Positions 25,581 through 35,718 of a stretch of DNA of 45,044 nucleotides are shown here, one piece after another. Source of the DNA: Actinomycetota bacterium (GTDB lineage: Bacteria > Actinomycetota > Actinomycetes > Nanopelagicales > Nanopelagicaceae). Position numbers and translations under genes: made by a program. The notes under the pieces are model-generated. The model was not told the origin of the DNA. It saw only the letters and a program-made list of their open reading frames with translations, and searched no databases. The stretch's first letter is position 1. Each line of letters starts with the position of its first letter. The stretch is taken from the NCBI GenBank assembly GCA_009698615.1, contig WLPU01000015.1, positions 1 through 45,044 on the forward strand. The letters are read 5' to 3'.

Positions 25581-27113
25581 ATGGCTACTGCGAAATCTTC
25601 AGCGAAATCTGCTGGCAAAGGGAAGAAACCTGTTGGCCCCAAGCCCGGTGAATATCCTGGAAAGATTATTGACATTGATGTGTCATCTGAAATGTCAGAA
25701 TCTTTTCTTGAATACGCATATTCAGTCATTTATTCACGTGCGCTACCTGATGCTCGCGATGGATTAAAGCCAGTACACCGTCGAATCTTGCACCAGATGG
25801 CCGATATGGGGCTTCGTCCAGATCGAGGCCACGTCAAGAGCGCTCGAGTCGTTGGTGAAGTCATGGGTAAGTTGCACCCTCACGGTGACGGAGCAATTTA
25901 TGACGCACTTGTGCGCATGGCCCAATCTTTTTCTATGCGCTTGCCACTCATTGATGGCCACGGAAATTTCGGATCCTTAGATTCTGGTCCTGCCGCAATG
26001 CGTTATACCGAAGCACGTCTAGCTCTTCCTGCCATGGCCATGGTCGCAGAGGCAGATGAAGATACTGTTGATTTTGGTTCCAATTATGACGGCCAACTGT
26101 TAGAACCAATGGTCTTGCCTGCCGCATACCCAAATCTTTTGGTCAACGGAGGCTCGGGAATTGCAGTTGGTATGGCCACAAATATGGCCCCACACAATCT
26201 CGGCGAAGTGATTGCAGCGACGAAGCACCTGATCGAAAACCCCACTGCAACATTGAAGCAATTAATGAAGTTTGTCCCAGGGCCAGATTTTCCAACGGGT
26301 GGCGAATTGGTTGGCGCCGAGGGCGTTCGCGAAGCATATGCAACGGGAAAAGGCAGCTTCAAAGTTCGTGCCACTGTCGAAATTACTAAAGTCACTTCTC
26401 GCAAAATGGGAATCGTGATCAAAGAACTTCCATTTACCATCGGACCAGAAAAAGTTGTAGAACGCATTGCCGATCTTGCCAAAGCGAAGAAGATTCAAGG
26501 CATCTCAGACATCATCGACCTCACCGATGGAAAGACTGGAACTAACGTTGTCATTGAATTGAAGAATGGCTTTGAACCAGAAGAGGTCCTTGCTCAGCTA
26601 TACAAGCTCACCCCTATGGAGGATGCATTCGCGATCAATGCTGTTGCCCTTGTAAAAGGCAAGCCACAGACCCTTGGTCTCAAGGAACTCCTTCAAGTGT
26701 TCATCGGCCATCGCATTGAAGTCGTGCGCCGCCGCTCAGAATTTCGCAAAGCTAAAGCCACCGCTCGTTTGACCCTTGTCGATGGGTTGCTCAAAGCAAT
26801 CATCGACATAGATAAGGTGATCAAGATTATTCGTGGAAGCGATGATGCAACCACGGCGAAGGCTGCTCTCATTAAGGGGTTCAAGCTCAATGACGAGCAA
26901 GTCACTTACATCTTGGACATGCCACTTCGTCGATTAACGAAGATGTCAAAACTCGAGCTCGAATCAGAACAGAAAGAATTGAAAGCGGTTATCGCTGCGC
27001 TGGTTACTCTGCTCAAGAGCGAAGAGAACATTAAAAAGCAGGTTTCAGATGAACTTACTGAAGTGGGAAAATCTTTCGCTACTCCGAGGAAAACTAAAAT
27101 AACTTCTCTCTAG
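25581..27113 (+). CDS. parC: DNA topoisomerase IV subunit A lacking the C-terminal beta-propeller
   Basis: This is the breakage-reunion subunit of a type IIA topoisomerase. After a Lys-rich N-terminal tail come the winged-helix region HPHGDGAIYDALVRMAQ and the active-site Tyr in AMRYTEARLA. The position equal to E. coli GyrA Ser83 is Gly. The tower and coiled coil continue to a stop right after SFATPRKTKITSL. ParC/GyrA proteins usually have about 300 more residues forming a DNA-wrapping beta-propeller, absent here; the protein is 510 aa. ATG 25581 is chosen over the upstream frame since MATAKSSAK fits and CATAAT lies 7 nt before it. ParC rather than GyrA is inferred from nearby parE. Confidence 0.88.
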   Translation: MATAKSSAKSAGKGKKPVGPKPGEYPGKIIDIDVSSEMSESFLEYAYSVIYSRALPDARDGLKPVHRRILHQMADMGLRPDRGHVKSARVVGEVMGKLHPHGDGAIYDALVRMAQSFSMRLPLIDGHGNFGSLDSGPAAMRYTEARLALPAMAMVAEADEDTVDFGSNYDGQLLEPMVLPAAYPNLLVNGGSGIAVGMATNMAPHNLGEVIAATKHLIENPTATLKQLMKFVPGPDFPTGGELVGAEGVREAYATGKGSFKVRATVEITKVTSRKMGIVIKELPFTIGPEKVVERIADLAKAKKIQGISDIIDLTDGKTGTNVVIELKNGFEPEEVLAQLYKLTPMEDAFAINAVALVKGKPQTLGLKELLQVFIGHRIEVVRRRSEFRKAKATARLTLVDGLLKAIIDIDKVIKIIRGSDDATTAKAALIKGFKLNDEQVTYILDMPLRRLTKMSKLELESEQKELKAVIAALVTLLKSEENIKKQVSDELTEVGKSFATPRKTKITSL

Positions 27114-27283
27114 AGTAAAGTTGCCGGAACGTACTGCGCATGAGGCAGTGGTGGTGCTTCGACAACGGGAACAACTTTCTTAAAGCCAAAGGGAATCTGA
27201 ATCTTAGCCACGGCTTGGAATGCCAAAAAGTCAATCTCGTCTTGGTCTACTTGAGAGATGATGCGCGGCAAATACGATGGCAT
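27110..27283 (-). CDS. Small conserved-looking hypothetical protein (57 aa)
   Basis: This short frame starts at ATG 27283 with GAGG 7 nt upstream and ends in TAG whose bases overlap the parC TAG as CTAG. The same 4-bp tail-to-tail geometry is seen at era and sepH. The product opens MPSYLPRIISQVDQDEIDFL, continues with an AVAKIQIPFGFKKVVP stretch and ends Pro-rich. It has no signal peptide, membrane helix or cysteines. I do not recognise a family. It lies between parE and parC ends on the parE strand and could be co-transcribed with parE, which ends 197 bp upstream. Confidence 0.55.
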   Translation of the reverse strand: MPSYLPRIISQVDQDEIDFLAFQAVAKIQIPFGFKKVVPVVEAPPLPHAQYVPATLL

Positions 27284-27480
27284 AGGCTTGCCTCATCTCT
27301 TCTTTACAGATGGACGCAGTTGTCCAGATGCATATCTTCGCTTGAGGGAGTAGCACTGACAAGAGGCGGACTAGAGCTCTTCATGCGGGGCGAGAAATCC
27401 TCATTCGGGTAATACAAGCCATTTATTAGGGCATTACAAGCAATTTTCTCCCCAAGTGCGGAGTCGGATTCACCACAGGT
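27284..27480. other. Intergenic stretch between parE and the small gene
   Basis: No gene of credible length is seen here on either strand. It contains two similar 9-mers, AATACAAGC (27411-27419) and ATTACAAGC (27433-27441), 22 bp apart, which could be a tandem binding site on one helix face. No clear terminator hairpin with a T-run follows parE. Confidence 0.3.
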
Positions 27481-29556
27481 CTAAGCGTCGATCCGATCAC
27501 GATCTATCTCAGCGGTGGAAATAAACTCTTTGCGTGGGGCAACGTCATTACCCATCAATAAATCAAAGATTGCATCTGCTGCTTTTGCATCATTGACTGT
27601 GACGCGGCGCAAAGTGCGATGATCGGGATCCATTGTGGTTTCGCGAAGTTGATCTGCATCCATTTCGCCAAGGCCCTTATATCGCTGTAGCGGCTCTTTC
27701 CATTTCTTGCCAGCTTTTTTGAGATCGGCCAAGACTTTTTTCATTTCATCGTCAGAGTATGTGTAATAGAATTCGCCCTTTTTGCCTCCAGAGCCCATGA
27801 CTTCAATTCGATGTAACGGCGGGATTGCCGCAAATACACGACCGGCATCAATGAGCGGGCGCATATATCGATAAAGCAAAGTAAGAAGCAAGCAGCGAAT
27901 ATGGGCGCCATCAACATCAGCATCAGACATCAAGATGATTCGCCCGTACCGTGCTTCATCCAGTGCAAAGGAGTGTCCAGACCCAGCACCGATAACTTGA
28001 ATAATTGATGCGCATTCGGTGTTTTCAAGCATTTGCGAAAGCGTCGCTTTTTGAACATTTAGAATTTTCCCGCGGATTGGCAAGATTGCCTGGAATTCGG
28101 AGTTTCGAGCAGCTTTGGTCGTTCCTAAGGCAGATTCACCTTCTACGATGAATAGCTCAGTACGAGATACATCCTCTGAGCGGCAATCAGAAAGCTTGGT
28201 AGGTAAAGAAGAACTTTCTAGAGCATTCTTTCGACGTTGTAAATCTTTATGAGCTCTGGCAGATATGCGTGTGCGAGATGCTGCTGCAACCTTCTCCAGA
28301 ATTAGTCGTCCATTGGCTTTATCGATGCGCTTGGTTGTAGAGAAGAAAGCCTTCATCTCATCGGCAACGACGGTAGAAACAATTTTCGTCGCAGCTGCTG
28401 TACCAAGTACCTCTTTAGTTTGCCCTTCAAACTGAGGCTCAGACATTCGTACAGTCACAACGGCGGTGAGGCCTTCCATAATGTCATCTTTAATGACATC
28501 TGCTTCTGAATTCTTTAATGTCTTAGTCGCACGAAGTGCTTCATTAAATGCCTTTGTAATCGCTCGTTCGAAGCCAAGAATGTGAGATCCACCTTTAGGA
28601 GTTGCGATGATATTAACGAAGGAGCGCATTGTGGTTTCAAAACCATTGCCCCACTTCATGGCAATGTCTACGCCCATGTCGCGTTCGACTTCAGTCGAGA
28701 CCATATGGCCTTGGTCATCTAAGACCGGCACCGTCTCTGCATAGTGCCCGCTGCCAGACAGGCGGATGACATCTCCTACAGCCTCATCAGGTTGTAGGAA
28801 GGTGCAATATTCTGAAATTCCACCCTTATGAAAAAAAGATTCTGTAGTTTTAGTTTTCGTACGATTGTCATTAACAATCAGCATTAATCCGGGCACCAAG
28901 TAGGAAGTTTGGCGAGCGCGCGCGTAAATCTCTTCTAATTCAAGTTCGGCTTCTTTAAGGAAGATCTGCTTATCGCTCCACCATTTAATACGTGTGCCAG
29001 TGACCTTTTGTGGAATTTTGCCGACAACTCGAAGGCCTGATGCAGGGGTGAATGGAGCCTTGGGCCCATCTCCATCGAAAATTCCTGCAGCACCGCGTTG
29101 GAAAGACATCCAATAGATTTTGCCATCGCGATCGACTTCAGCGTCTAATCGAGAAGCTAACGCGTTGACAACTGATGCACCTACTCCGTGAAGTCCGCCA
29201 GATGCAGCATAGGAGCCACCGCCAAATTTTCCGCCCGCGTGCAATTTCGTTAACACAACTTCGACACCAGTTAGCCCAGTTTTTGGTTCCTTATCAACGG
29301 GAATTCCGCGTCCATCATCGTGAACTTCAACCGATCCATCTGATTCAAGATTAATTTCAATCTTCTTACAATGGCCAGCCAGGGCTTCATCTACTGAGTT
29401 ATCGATGATTTCCCAGAGGCAATGCATAAGGCCCCGAGAGTCGGTGGAGCCGATATACATTCCGGGGCGCTTTCGAACAGCATCTAAGCCCTCGAGTACT
29501 GCTAAATCTTTAGCGGTGTAGCTCGCCTCAATTGAGTCATTATCTTTGGTAGCCAC
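27481..29556 (-). CDS. parE: DNA topoisomerase IV subunit B (ParE/GyrB family)
   Basis: This is the ATPase subunit of a type IIA topoisomerase. GHKL motifs are present: WEIIDNSVDEALAGH (metal Asn), VHDDGRGIPVD and GGLHGVGASVVNALAS. The TOPRIM domain has EGESALG and DADVDGAHIR. The C-terminus has YKGLGEMDADQLRETTMDP. Length is 691 aa. TAACCT lies about 8 nt before the ATG (GTTGCAT about 15 bp further up), with no clear Shine-Dalgarno. Position between rpoD and parC matches the Streptomyces order, supporting ParE rather than GyrB. Confidence 0.92.
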   Translation of the reverse strand: MATKDNDSIEASYTAKDLAVLEGLDAVRKRPGMYIGSTDSRGLMHCLWEIIDNSVDEALAGHCKKIEINLESDGSVEVHDDGRGIPVDKEPKTGLTGVEVVLTKLHAGGKFGGGSYAASGGLHGVGASVVNALASRLDAEVDRDGKIYWMSFQRGAAGIFDGDGPKAPFTPASGLRVVGKIPQKVTGTRIKWWSDKQIFLKEAELELEEIYARARQTSYLVPGLMLIVNDNRTKTKTTESFFHKGGISEYCTFLQPDEAVGDVIRLSGSGHYAETVPVLDDQGHMVSTEVERDMGVDIAMKWGNGFETTMRSFVNIIATPKGGSHILGFERAITKAFNEALRATKTLKNSEADVIKDDIMEGLTAVVTVRMSEPQFEGQTKEVLGTAAATKIVSTVVADEMKAFFSTTKRIDKANGRLILEKVAAASRTRISARAHKDLQRRKNALESSSLPTKLSDCRSEDVSRTELFIVEGESALGTTKAARNSEFQAILPIRGKILNVQKATLSQMLENTECASIIQVIGAGSGHSFALDEARYGRIILMSDADVDGAHIRCLLLTLLYRYMRPLIDAGRVFAAIPPLHRIEVMGSGGKKGEFYYTYSDDEMKKVLADLKKAGKKWKEPLQRYKGLGEMDADQLRETTMDPDHRTLRRVTVNDAKAADAIFDLLMGNDVAPRKEFISTAEIDRDRIDA

Positions 29557-29772
29557 GGGCGCAAAGGTTAGCCACTGATTCGCAGATGCAACGGCAAGCG
29601 CGCCGTAACTATCTCAAATAGTGAGTAATTGAGGTGATTCCCCCAGAAAAGTCGATTTTAATCGAGATTCACAGCAAAATTTATTTACTTCAGCCAGCGG
29701 GGAATAACCAGTACGTGTCATGATGTTCTACTACAGGGCCCACAGTGGGCTTATGAATGTGAGGAGAGCGAA

Positions 29773-29988
29773 ATGACTGATCAGATGATTCTGGAGACCA
29801 CTCCCCTCAATGCCGTCGATCGTTGCGATCGTTGCGGGGCTCAGGCTTACGTACGTGCAGTTTTGCTTTCTGGTGGAGAGCTCATGTTCTGTGCACACCA
29901 TGCAAAAGAATATGCAGCCGGACTCAAGCCAATCGTTGCCCATATTCAAGATGAAACTGAAAAGTTAGTCGAGACTTCCGCTAACTAA
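29773..29988 (+). CDS. Small Cys-rich actinobacterial protein (DUF7455-like)
   Basis: This 71-residue protein has VDRCDRCGAQAYVRAVLLSG followed by LMFCAHHAKEYAAGL. The C-x2-C with C-x-H-H spacing suggests a single bound zinc. Proteins of this type occur next to the principal sigma factor and parE in actinobacteria, but their function is unknown. A strong GAGGAGAG (29761-29768) precedes the ATG. The 216 bp upstream to parE hold both divergent promoters and a GC-rich palindrome at 29738-29750. Confidence 0.75.
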   Translation: MTDQMILETTPLNAVDRCDRCGAQAYVRAVLLSGGELMFCAHHAKEYAAGLKPIVAHIQDETEKLVETSAN

Positions 29989-30020
29989 TCTGCAGACTTT
30001 CTACACAGATTCCTTATTTT

Positions 30021-30218
30021 CTAAAGCGCGGGAGCTTCAAATCCAGCATCGCGATGGCTGCCATCGCACATTGGTTTCTCTTTGGAGTGTCCACATCGGC
30101 ATAGTGAAAAATTCTCTTTTGTCGTGACGATTTTTCCTTCTGCATCTACAAAATCTACGGCGCCAGTCACTTTGATTGACCCATTGGCTTTTACCTGCAT
30201 CTTGATGTTTTCAGACAT
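30021..30218 (-). CDS. CDGSH iron-sulfur domain protein
   Basis: This 65-residue protein carries the [2Fe-2S] ligand set of CDGSH (mitoNEET-type) domains: C40, C42, C51 and H55 in LCRCGHSKEKPMCDGSH. Members transfer electrons or clusters; the partner here is unknown. An AAGGG sits several nt before the ATG. It lies just downstream of rpoD on the same strand (65-bp gap) and converges with the DUF7455-like gene. Confidence 0.9.
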   Translation of the reverse strand: MSENIKMQVKANGSIKVTGAVDFVDAEGKIVTTKENFSLCRCGHSKEKPMCDGSHRDAGFEAPAL

Positions 30219-30283
30219 TTAGTTTCCCTTACTTTGGTTGGCTGTAATGATCCTATTTTTCAGACTATGAAGCCCGGCTTGCT

Positions 30284-31885
<1,602 letters not shown>

Positions 31886-31951
31886 ATCAGTCCTTTGTTT
31901 TGACTTCGCCGATTAATCTCTAACGATTAACCGCGAAGAAGCGATGGCTAT

Positions 31952-31968
31952 ATTATAATTTATCCACA
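31952..31968 (-). promoter_or_regulatory. rpoD promoter -10 with an adjoining consensus DnaA box
   Basis: On the minus strand TATAAT (31952-31957) is a perfect -10 for rpoD. Immediately upstream, in the -35/-10 spacer, the plus strand reads TTATCCACA (31960-31968), the exact DnaA box consensus. The -35 is weak. The box is seen; DnaA binding is inference. Confidence 0.55.
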
Positions 31969-32012
31969 GGGTTAAATGCACATCGAAAAGCTAGTTTTGC
32001 TCTCGAAACTCT

Positions 32013-33113
32013 CTACCCGAGCCTGAGGGCGCTACGAATTACCTCTCCCACAGCTTCGACTTCGACCAAAAAGCCATCATGTCCAAAGGGCGATGCCAGC
32101 GTTGCAAGAGGAGCTGCCGTGGGAACCAACTCAGCAATTTCACTTTGCAAGCGGGGAGGGAAGAGTCGGTCAGTATCGATCGATAAGACCACAACAGGGA
32201 CGGTGATGGCAGACAAAGCCGCTGCCACTCCCCCGCGATCTCGACCAATATCGTGCGAATTCATCGCTTCGGTCAGGGCAATATAAGTATTTGCATCAAA
32301 CCTGTGGGCTAACTTCACTGCCTGATGATCTAAATAGGACTCCACGGCATATCGCCCCGTGTCATCGCCTTGAAGTTCTCGCCCAAATCGAACATCCATT
32401 TCGGCTTCGGTGCGATAGGTCAGGTGAGCAATTCGCCGGGCTATTCCTAGTCCTTCGATAGGGCCTTGTTTTTTGTCGTAGTAGTCGCCACCGTAAAAGT
32501 GTGGATCACTTTTAATTGCACGAATTTGAATCGATGCTGTCCCGATTTGATCACCGGTGGCAACCGCGGATGAACCAATGGTGCAAATGACGCCTACTCG
32601 CTCTGGCCACTGCACTGCCCATTCAAGGGCGCGCATTCCACCCAAGGATGGTCCAAGTGCAAGTCGATATTTCTTTATTCCAAGTGCATCGCTAAATGCA
32701 ACTTCGGCAGCAACCATGTCTCGAATAGTCAACGTTGGAAATCGTGAGCCGTAGCGCTTTCCATCTGGGGCAATACTTGATGGTCCAGTACTTCCTTGGC
32801 ATCCACCGATAACGTTGGGACATATAACAAAATATTTTTCTGTATCGAGAGGTAGTCCTGGTCCCACCATCGAAGGCCACCAACCGAGGACATCAGACCA
32901 CCCAGTGAGTGCATGATTGACCAAAATCGCATTATCTTTTGCTGAATTTAGCGTTCCCCAACTTTGATAGGCAATCACAACCTCTTCAAGGACGTCGCCA
33001 CTTTCCAAAGCAACAGACCCAATAGAAATAAATTGGCGCTCTCCCGAATCATAAGTTTCTAACCACGCACCTGTAACAGATGTGAAATCTGTTGGAGGTA
33101 TAGGTGTAGTCAT
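32013..33113 (-). CDS. metX: Homoserine O-acetyltransferase
   Basis: This alpha/beta-hydrolase-fold enzyme acylates homoserine at the start of methionine synthesis. Family motifs are ILVNHALTGWSD (oxyanion region), NVIGGCQGSTGP, and the nucleophile elbow LGPSLGGMRALEW. The C-terminus carries the acid and His in the SIDTDRLFPP and GHDGFLVE segments. Length is 366 aa. Acetyl rather than succinyl specificity is assumed from actinobacterial relatives. Its leader is a SAM-IV riboswitch, so expression should fall when SAM is plentiful. The frequent partner metY is not adjacent. Confidence 0.93.
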   Translation of the reverse strand: MTTPIPPTDFTSVTGAWLETYDSGERQFISIGSVALESGDVLEEVVIAYQSWGTLNSAKDNAILVNHALTGWSDVLGWWPSMVGPGLPLDTEKYFVICPNVIGGCQGSTGPSSIAPDGKRYGSRFPTLTIRDMVAAEVAFSDALGIKKYRLALGPSLGGMRALEWAVQWPERVGVICTIGSSAVATGDQIGTASIQIRAIKSDPHFYGGDYYDKKQGPIEGLGIARRIAHLTYRTEAEMDVRFGRELQGDDTGRYAVESYLDHQAVKLAHRFDANTYIALTEAMNSHDIGRDRGGVAAALSAITVPVVVLSIDTDRLFPPRLQSEIAELVPTAAPLATLASPFGHDGFLVEVEAVGEVIRSALRLG

Positions 33114-33120
33114 TGCAAAA

Positions 33121-33234
33121 CCTTCCGCGCTTGCTGGCGCTCAAGAGCGCCAACCTGGTCTTCACCCGGAGCACCCCGCCGCGATGGAGGGTTGCCGTCT
33201 AGTTAGCCGGGGCTGGAACCTAGAACTCGTGACC
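33121..33234 (-). promoter_or_regulatory. SAM-IV riboswitch upstream of metX
   Basis: Read on the minus strand, the leader matches the actinobacterial SAM-IV aptamer as I recall it. It has GGTCACGAG, AGCCCCGGCT, CGGCAACCCTCCA, CGCGGCGGGGTGC, CCGGGTGA and GACCAGG. P1 pairs GGTC (33234-33231) with GACC (33160-33157). A 3' hairpin (33135-33152) and then AGCAAGCGCGG follow. The GCGCGG overlaps the metX Shine-Dalgarno GGAAGG, which suggests control of translation. A -10-like CATTAT (33240-33245) places the transcript start at about the first aptamer base. Confidence 0.88.
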
Positions 33235-33273
33235 TAGTGATAATGGTAGGTGATGAAGGCCGTTTTGTGAAAA

Positions 33274-34293
33274 TCAGTTCTCGAAAATTGCCGCACATAC
33301 TTTGGGGTGCAAATCTTTGCGCATAGCGCTAAAGGACTCAGGCGGCCATCCAGCGCTAAAGACTCTACGTAGCAAGGTAGCCAATGAATACCCAGGTTGG
33401 TCGATGAGCGCTCGATCCAAAGCTTGCTGAGCAATGGCCCCTGCACCTTTTTCATATGCAACTGCACCCAGAAGACAAGCAACCGGCGCGATGAAACCTT
33501 CAGGAGCAATGCGAATCAAGTAGCGCCACATCGAGAAATACAGCTCGATTGTTACTTCATCATGAGAACCCAATGCGAAATCGCGTACTTGAATATCGGT
33601 AAGAGCCCCCAACACTCGTGCCGATGCGCGCTGATCTGAAGCAATATCTGCCCCAAGGGTCCCGGCAATAAATCGTGAGGCTAGATCGATCACAGAAAGC
33701 GCACCTTCACGTTGTGCTGAGTGAATTCCTGCGGAATCTGGATCAACTGAATGATTGGTCACTTGTTCGATAAAACTTTTCTCGGATGCAAGCGGGAGTG
33801 CTGCAATAGAATCTGCAAGATCTTCGCGATCTATAAATGGCATGGGATGTCCATGTGCCACCTGCTCTACGGCGACTCTGGATGATTGAATATCCGGCAG
33901 AGCCCGCCCTTTCGGCGGACAGCAATTGATATCGCCACACAAGAGTGAGCGCCAGCGTCCAGCGCATACAACAAGAGCCTCGCGCACTTGAATCTCCACC
34001 CGATTCAACGCCGTTGCAATTGAATCGAGTATCTCTGGTCCGTCACTTCGGTCATGGGGCGCGTATGCAATTACCAGTGCTCCGTCGGCACCTTCATTCA
34101 CCAAATACGCTATTAGCCTGTCATAAGGCTCATAATTTGAATCTTTCTGAATAGCAGGAGGGTAATCAATACGCATAGCCATACCAACAGATTCATTTTT
34201 CAAGGAAACCAGAACCAAAGAATCCGTAGGGTGATAGCCAATGAGGAAAGGAATTGCAGCAAGGAGATCGTGGGGTGAAGTAAGAGTTGTCAT
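33274..34293 (-). CDS. DUF4192 family protein
   Basis: This actinobacterial protein of unknown function belongs to DUF4192, recognised by the opening SPHDLLAAIPFLIGYHPTDS with LVLVSL following, and by VVCAGRWRSLLCGD with CCPPKGR in the middle. The protein is 339 aa from ATG 34293 (MTTLTSPHDLL), where the family normally begins. An upstream ATG at 34332 would add 13 residues but neither start has a Shine-Dalgarno. It precedes the metX riboswitch on the same strand, with no shared function apparent. Confidence 0.8.
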   Translation of the reverse strand: MTTLTSPHDLLAAIPFLIGYHPTDSLVLVSLKNESVGMAMRIDYPPAIQKDSNYEPYDRLIAYLVNEGADGALVIAYAPHDRSDGPEILDSIATALNRVEIQVREALVVCAGRWRSLLCGDINCCPPKGRALPDIQSSRVAVEQVAHGHPMPFIDREDLADSIAALPLASEKSFIEQVTNHSVDPDSAGIHSAQREGALSVIDLASRFIAGTLGADIASDQRASARVLGALTDIQVRDFALGSHDEVTIELYFSMWRYLIRIAPEGFIAPVACLLGAVAYEKGAGAIAQQALDRALIDQPGYSLATLLRRVFSAGWPPESFSAMRKDLHPKVCAAIFEN

Positions 34294-34371
34294 AACGCCG
34301 AAGATTTCACCCACCCACCCACATATTCGCATCCCTAGGAGTCGCGTTGTGGAAAGAACAGTTCTGTGTCC

Positions 34372-35154
34372 TTAGCTTGCTAGTTTTAATGGAGCGTTTG
34401 CAACGTTCACCGTGCTGATGGAAACTTTTCTTACGGTGCCAGTAATTGCTCGCGCTACGCCATTGTGGGTCCAGGTCCCTCCCCATGTGGCTACCATCGC
34501 CACTATAAATGTCCCAGCATGCGAGTAGGAATGTGAAATTTCTTGATTGGGGTAAGCCGCTCCGGCCTTTGTGGTTGCATAAATCGAACCATCACCGAAA
34601 CTCCAGACAAATGATGGTCTCATCGCCACGTCAACTACTTCCCCCACGATTGCAACCCTTGCATTAAAGAGTTCTGGAAGTCCACACCAATAAATCATCG
34701 GCACATTCACTATGGCGCCTTGGGTTGGTTGATGAAAGATATTCGCTATAGGAAGTAACTTCACTAATCGATCATTGAGCGATACTCCAGATGTATTACT
34801 GGGTGAAGATTTGCGAATGACTGTTTTTCCAGGAGTGCTCTTTCGGGGAAGGACTCTGCGGACTACAGTTTTTTTGGTCGAGGCAGGCGAAAGCAATACT
34901 TTTGGTTTCGCGCCTACTTTCGGTTTTATGACGGGCCTAGCTGCCCCAGAATGCGTTGGCTTGGGTGTTGGCTTCGCGGTTGCGTTTTTGATCCCGCTGC
35001 CTTTTTTGCCGACAATAATGACTTCTCCATTTTGTGTGTAAACGTCAATACATGCCTTTGTGCTGCAGTCCTGCGCAATAGCAGGTTCGGATATGAGATG
35101 TGATGGCGTAATGAGAAATGGGCAGATAAGTGCAATCGGAATAAGTCTGGTCAT
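34372..35154 (-). CDS. Secreted PKD-domain protein of unknown function
   Basis: From ATG 35154 the product (260 aa) has a signal peptide: TRLIPIALICPFLITPSHL with a likely Ala-x-Ala-type cleavage near EPAIAQ. A basic, Pro/Lys/Thr-rich low-complexity linker follows. The C-terminal domain is PKD-like, with FVWSFGDGS and SHSYSHAGTFIVAMVATW. Such domains mediate extracellular or cell-surface contacts. The frame is open upstream to 35313, but that would overlap the Nudix gene and add unlikely sequence. No catalytic motif or LPxTG anchor is visible. Confidence 0.7.
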   Translation of the reverse strand: MTRLIPIALICPFLITPSHLISEPAIAQDCSTKACIDVYTQNGEVIIVGKKGSGIKNATAKPTPKPTHSGAARPVIKPKVGAKPKVLLSPASTKKTVVRRVLPRKSTPGKTVIRKSSPSNTSGVSLNDRLVKLLPIANIFHQPTQGAIVNVPMIYWCGLPELFNARVAIVGEVVDVAMRPSFVWSFGDGSIYATTKAGAAYPNQEISHSYSHAGTFIVAMVATWGGTWTHNGVARAITGTVRKVSISTVNVANAPLKLAS

Positions 35155-35259
35155 GAAAATGTGATGTTCCATACCGCGAGCGTAAAAGAGGACTAAAAAG
35201 TGGAGCGCAATAAGCACGCAGCTGTGCAAAGACCCTACTTGTAGTTCTACAGTGGATCC

Positions 35260-35718
35260 GTGGCACATCGCGATGGAGATGGTTGGGTGCAATGTCGTTG
35301 TGGCGGCAAGCATTGGGGCTTACATGGCGCAGCAGGTTTGCTCCTCATCCGCGATAACACATTGCTTTTGCAACATCGCGCAGAATGGGTCCACAACGGA
35401 GGCACATGGGGAGTTCCAGGAGGCGCTCGTGATTCGCACGAAAGCTCGATAGAGGCTGCTTGTCGCGAATCAGAGGAAGAAACCGGAATTGATTCATCGC
35501 TCTTGACCATTTACATAACCCACACCGATGATCACGTTGATTGGCGCTATGACACCGTGATTGCAACGGCACATCCCCAACTTGTTCCTCACGCAATGAA
35601 TGAAGAATCCCAAGAATTACGATGGGTTCTTTGGGATGACATAGATGCGATGGATTTACATCCCAGTTTTGCTAAATCGTGGCCAGCAGTAAAACTACTT
35701 TTGCATCAACTCTTCTGA
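35260..35718 (+). CDS. Nudix hydrolase
   Basis: This 152-residue Nudix enzyme hydrolyses a nucleoside diphosphate linked to another moiety. The Nudix box is complete: PGGARDSHESSIEAACRESEEETGI follows the G-x5-E-x7-R-E-U-x-E-E-x-G-U spacing. A short N-terminal segment with CRCG precedes the domain. The substrate is unknown; MutT-like cleaning of oxidised nucleotides is one option. The start is GTG 35260; TACAGT (35248-35253) ends 6 nt before it and there is no Shine-Dalgarno. The 3' end overlaps dinG by 24 bp. Confidence 0.88.
   Translation: MAHRDGDGWVQCRCGGKHWGLHGAAGLLLIRDNTLLLQHRAEWVHNGGTWGVPGGARDSHESSIEAACRESEEETGIDSSLLTIYITHTDDHVDWRYDTVIATAHPQLVPHAMNEESQELRWVLWDDIDAMDLHPSFAKSWPAVKLLLHQLF

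Noticed and set aside
27140-27412. A 90-codon plus-strand frame downstream of parC
   Set aside because: It is antisense to the better-supported 57-codon minus-strand gene, has unusual Trp/Cys-rich composition at the start, no Shine-Dalgarno, and does not look like the missing ParC domain.
27411-27441. Two 9-mers AATACAAGC / ATTACAAGC 22 bp apart
   Set aside because: Two short, AT-rich, imperfect copies can arise by chance; no regulator or promoter ties them together.
29738-29750. GCCCAC-A-GTGGGC palindrome before the DUF7455-like gene
   Set aside because: Too tight a loop and no T-run for a terminator; it could be an operator near a TATGAAT -10, but a single short dyad is weak evidence.
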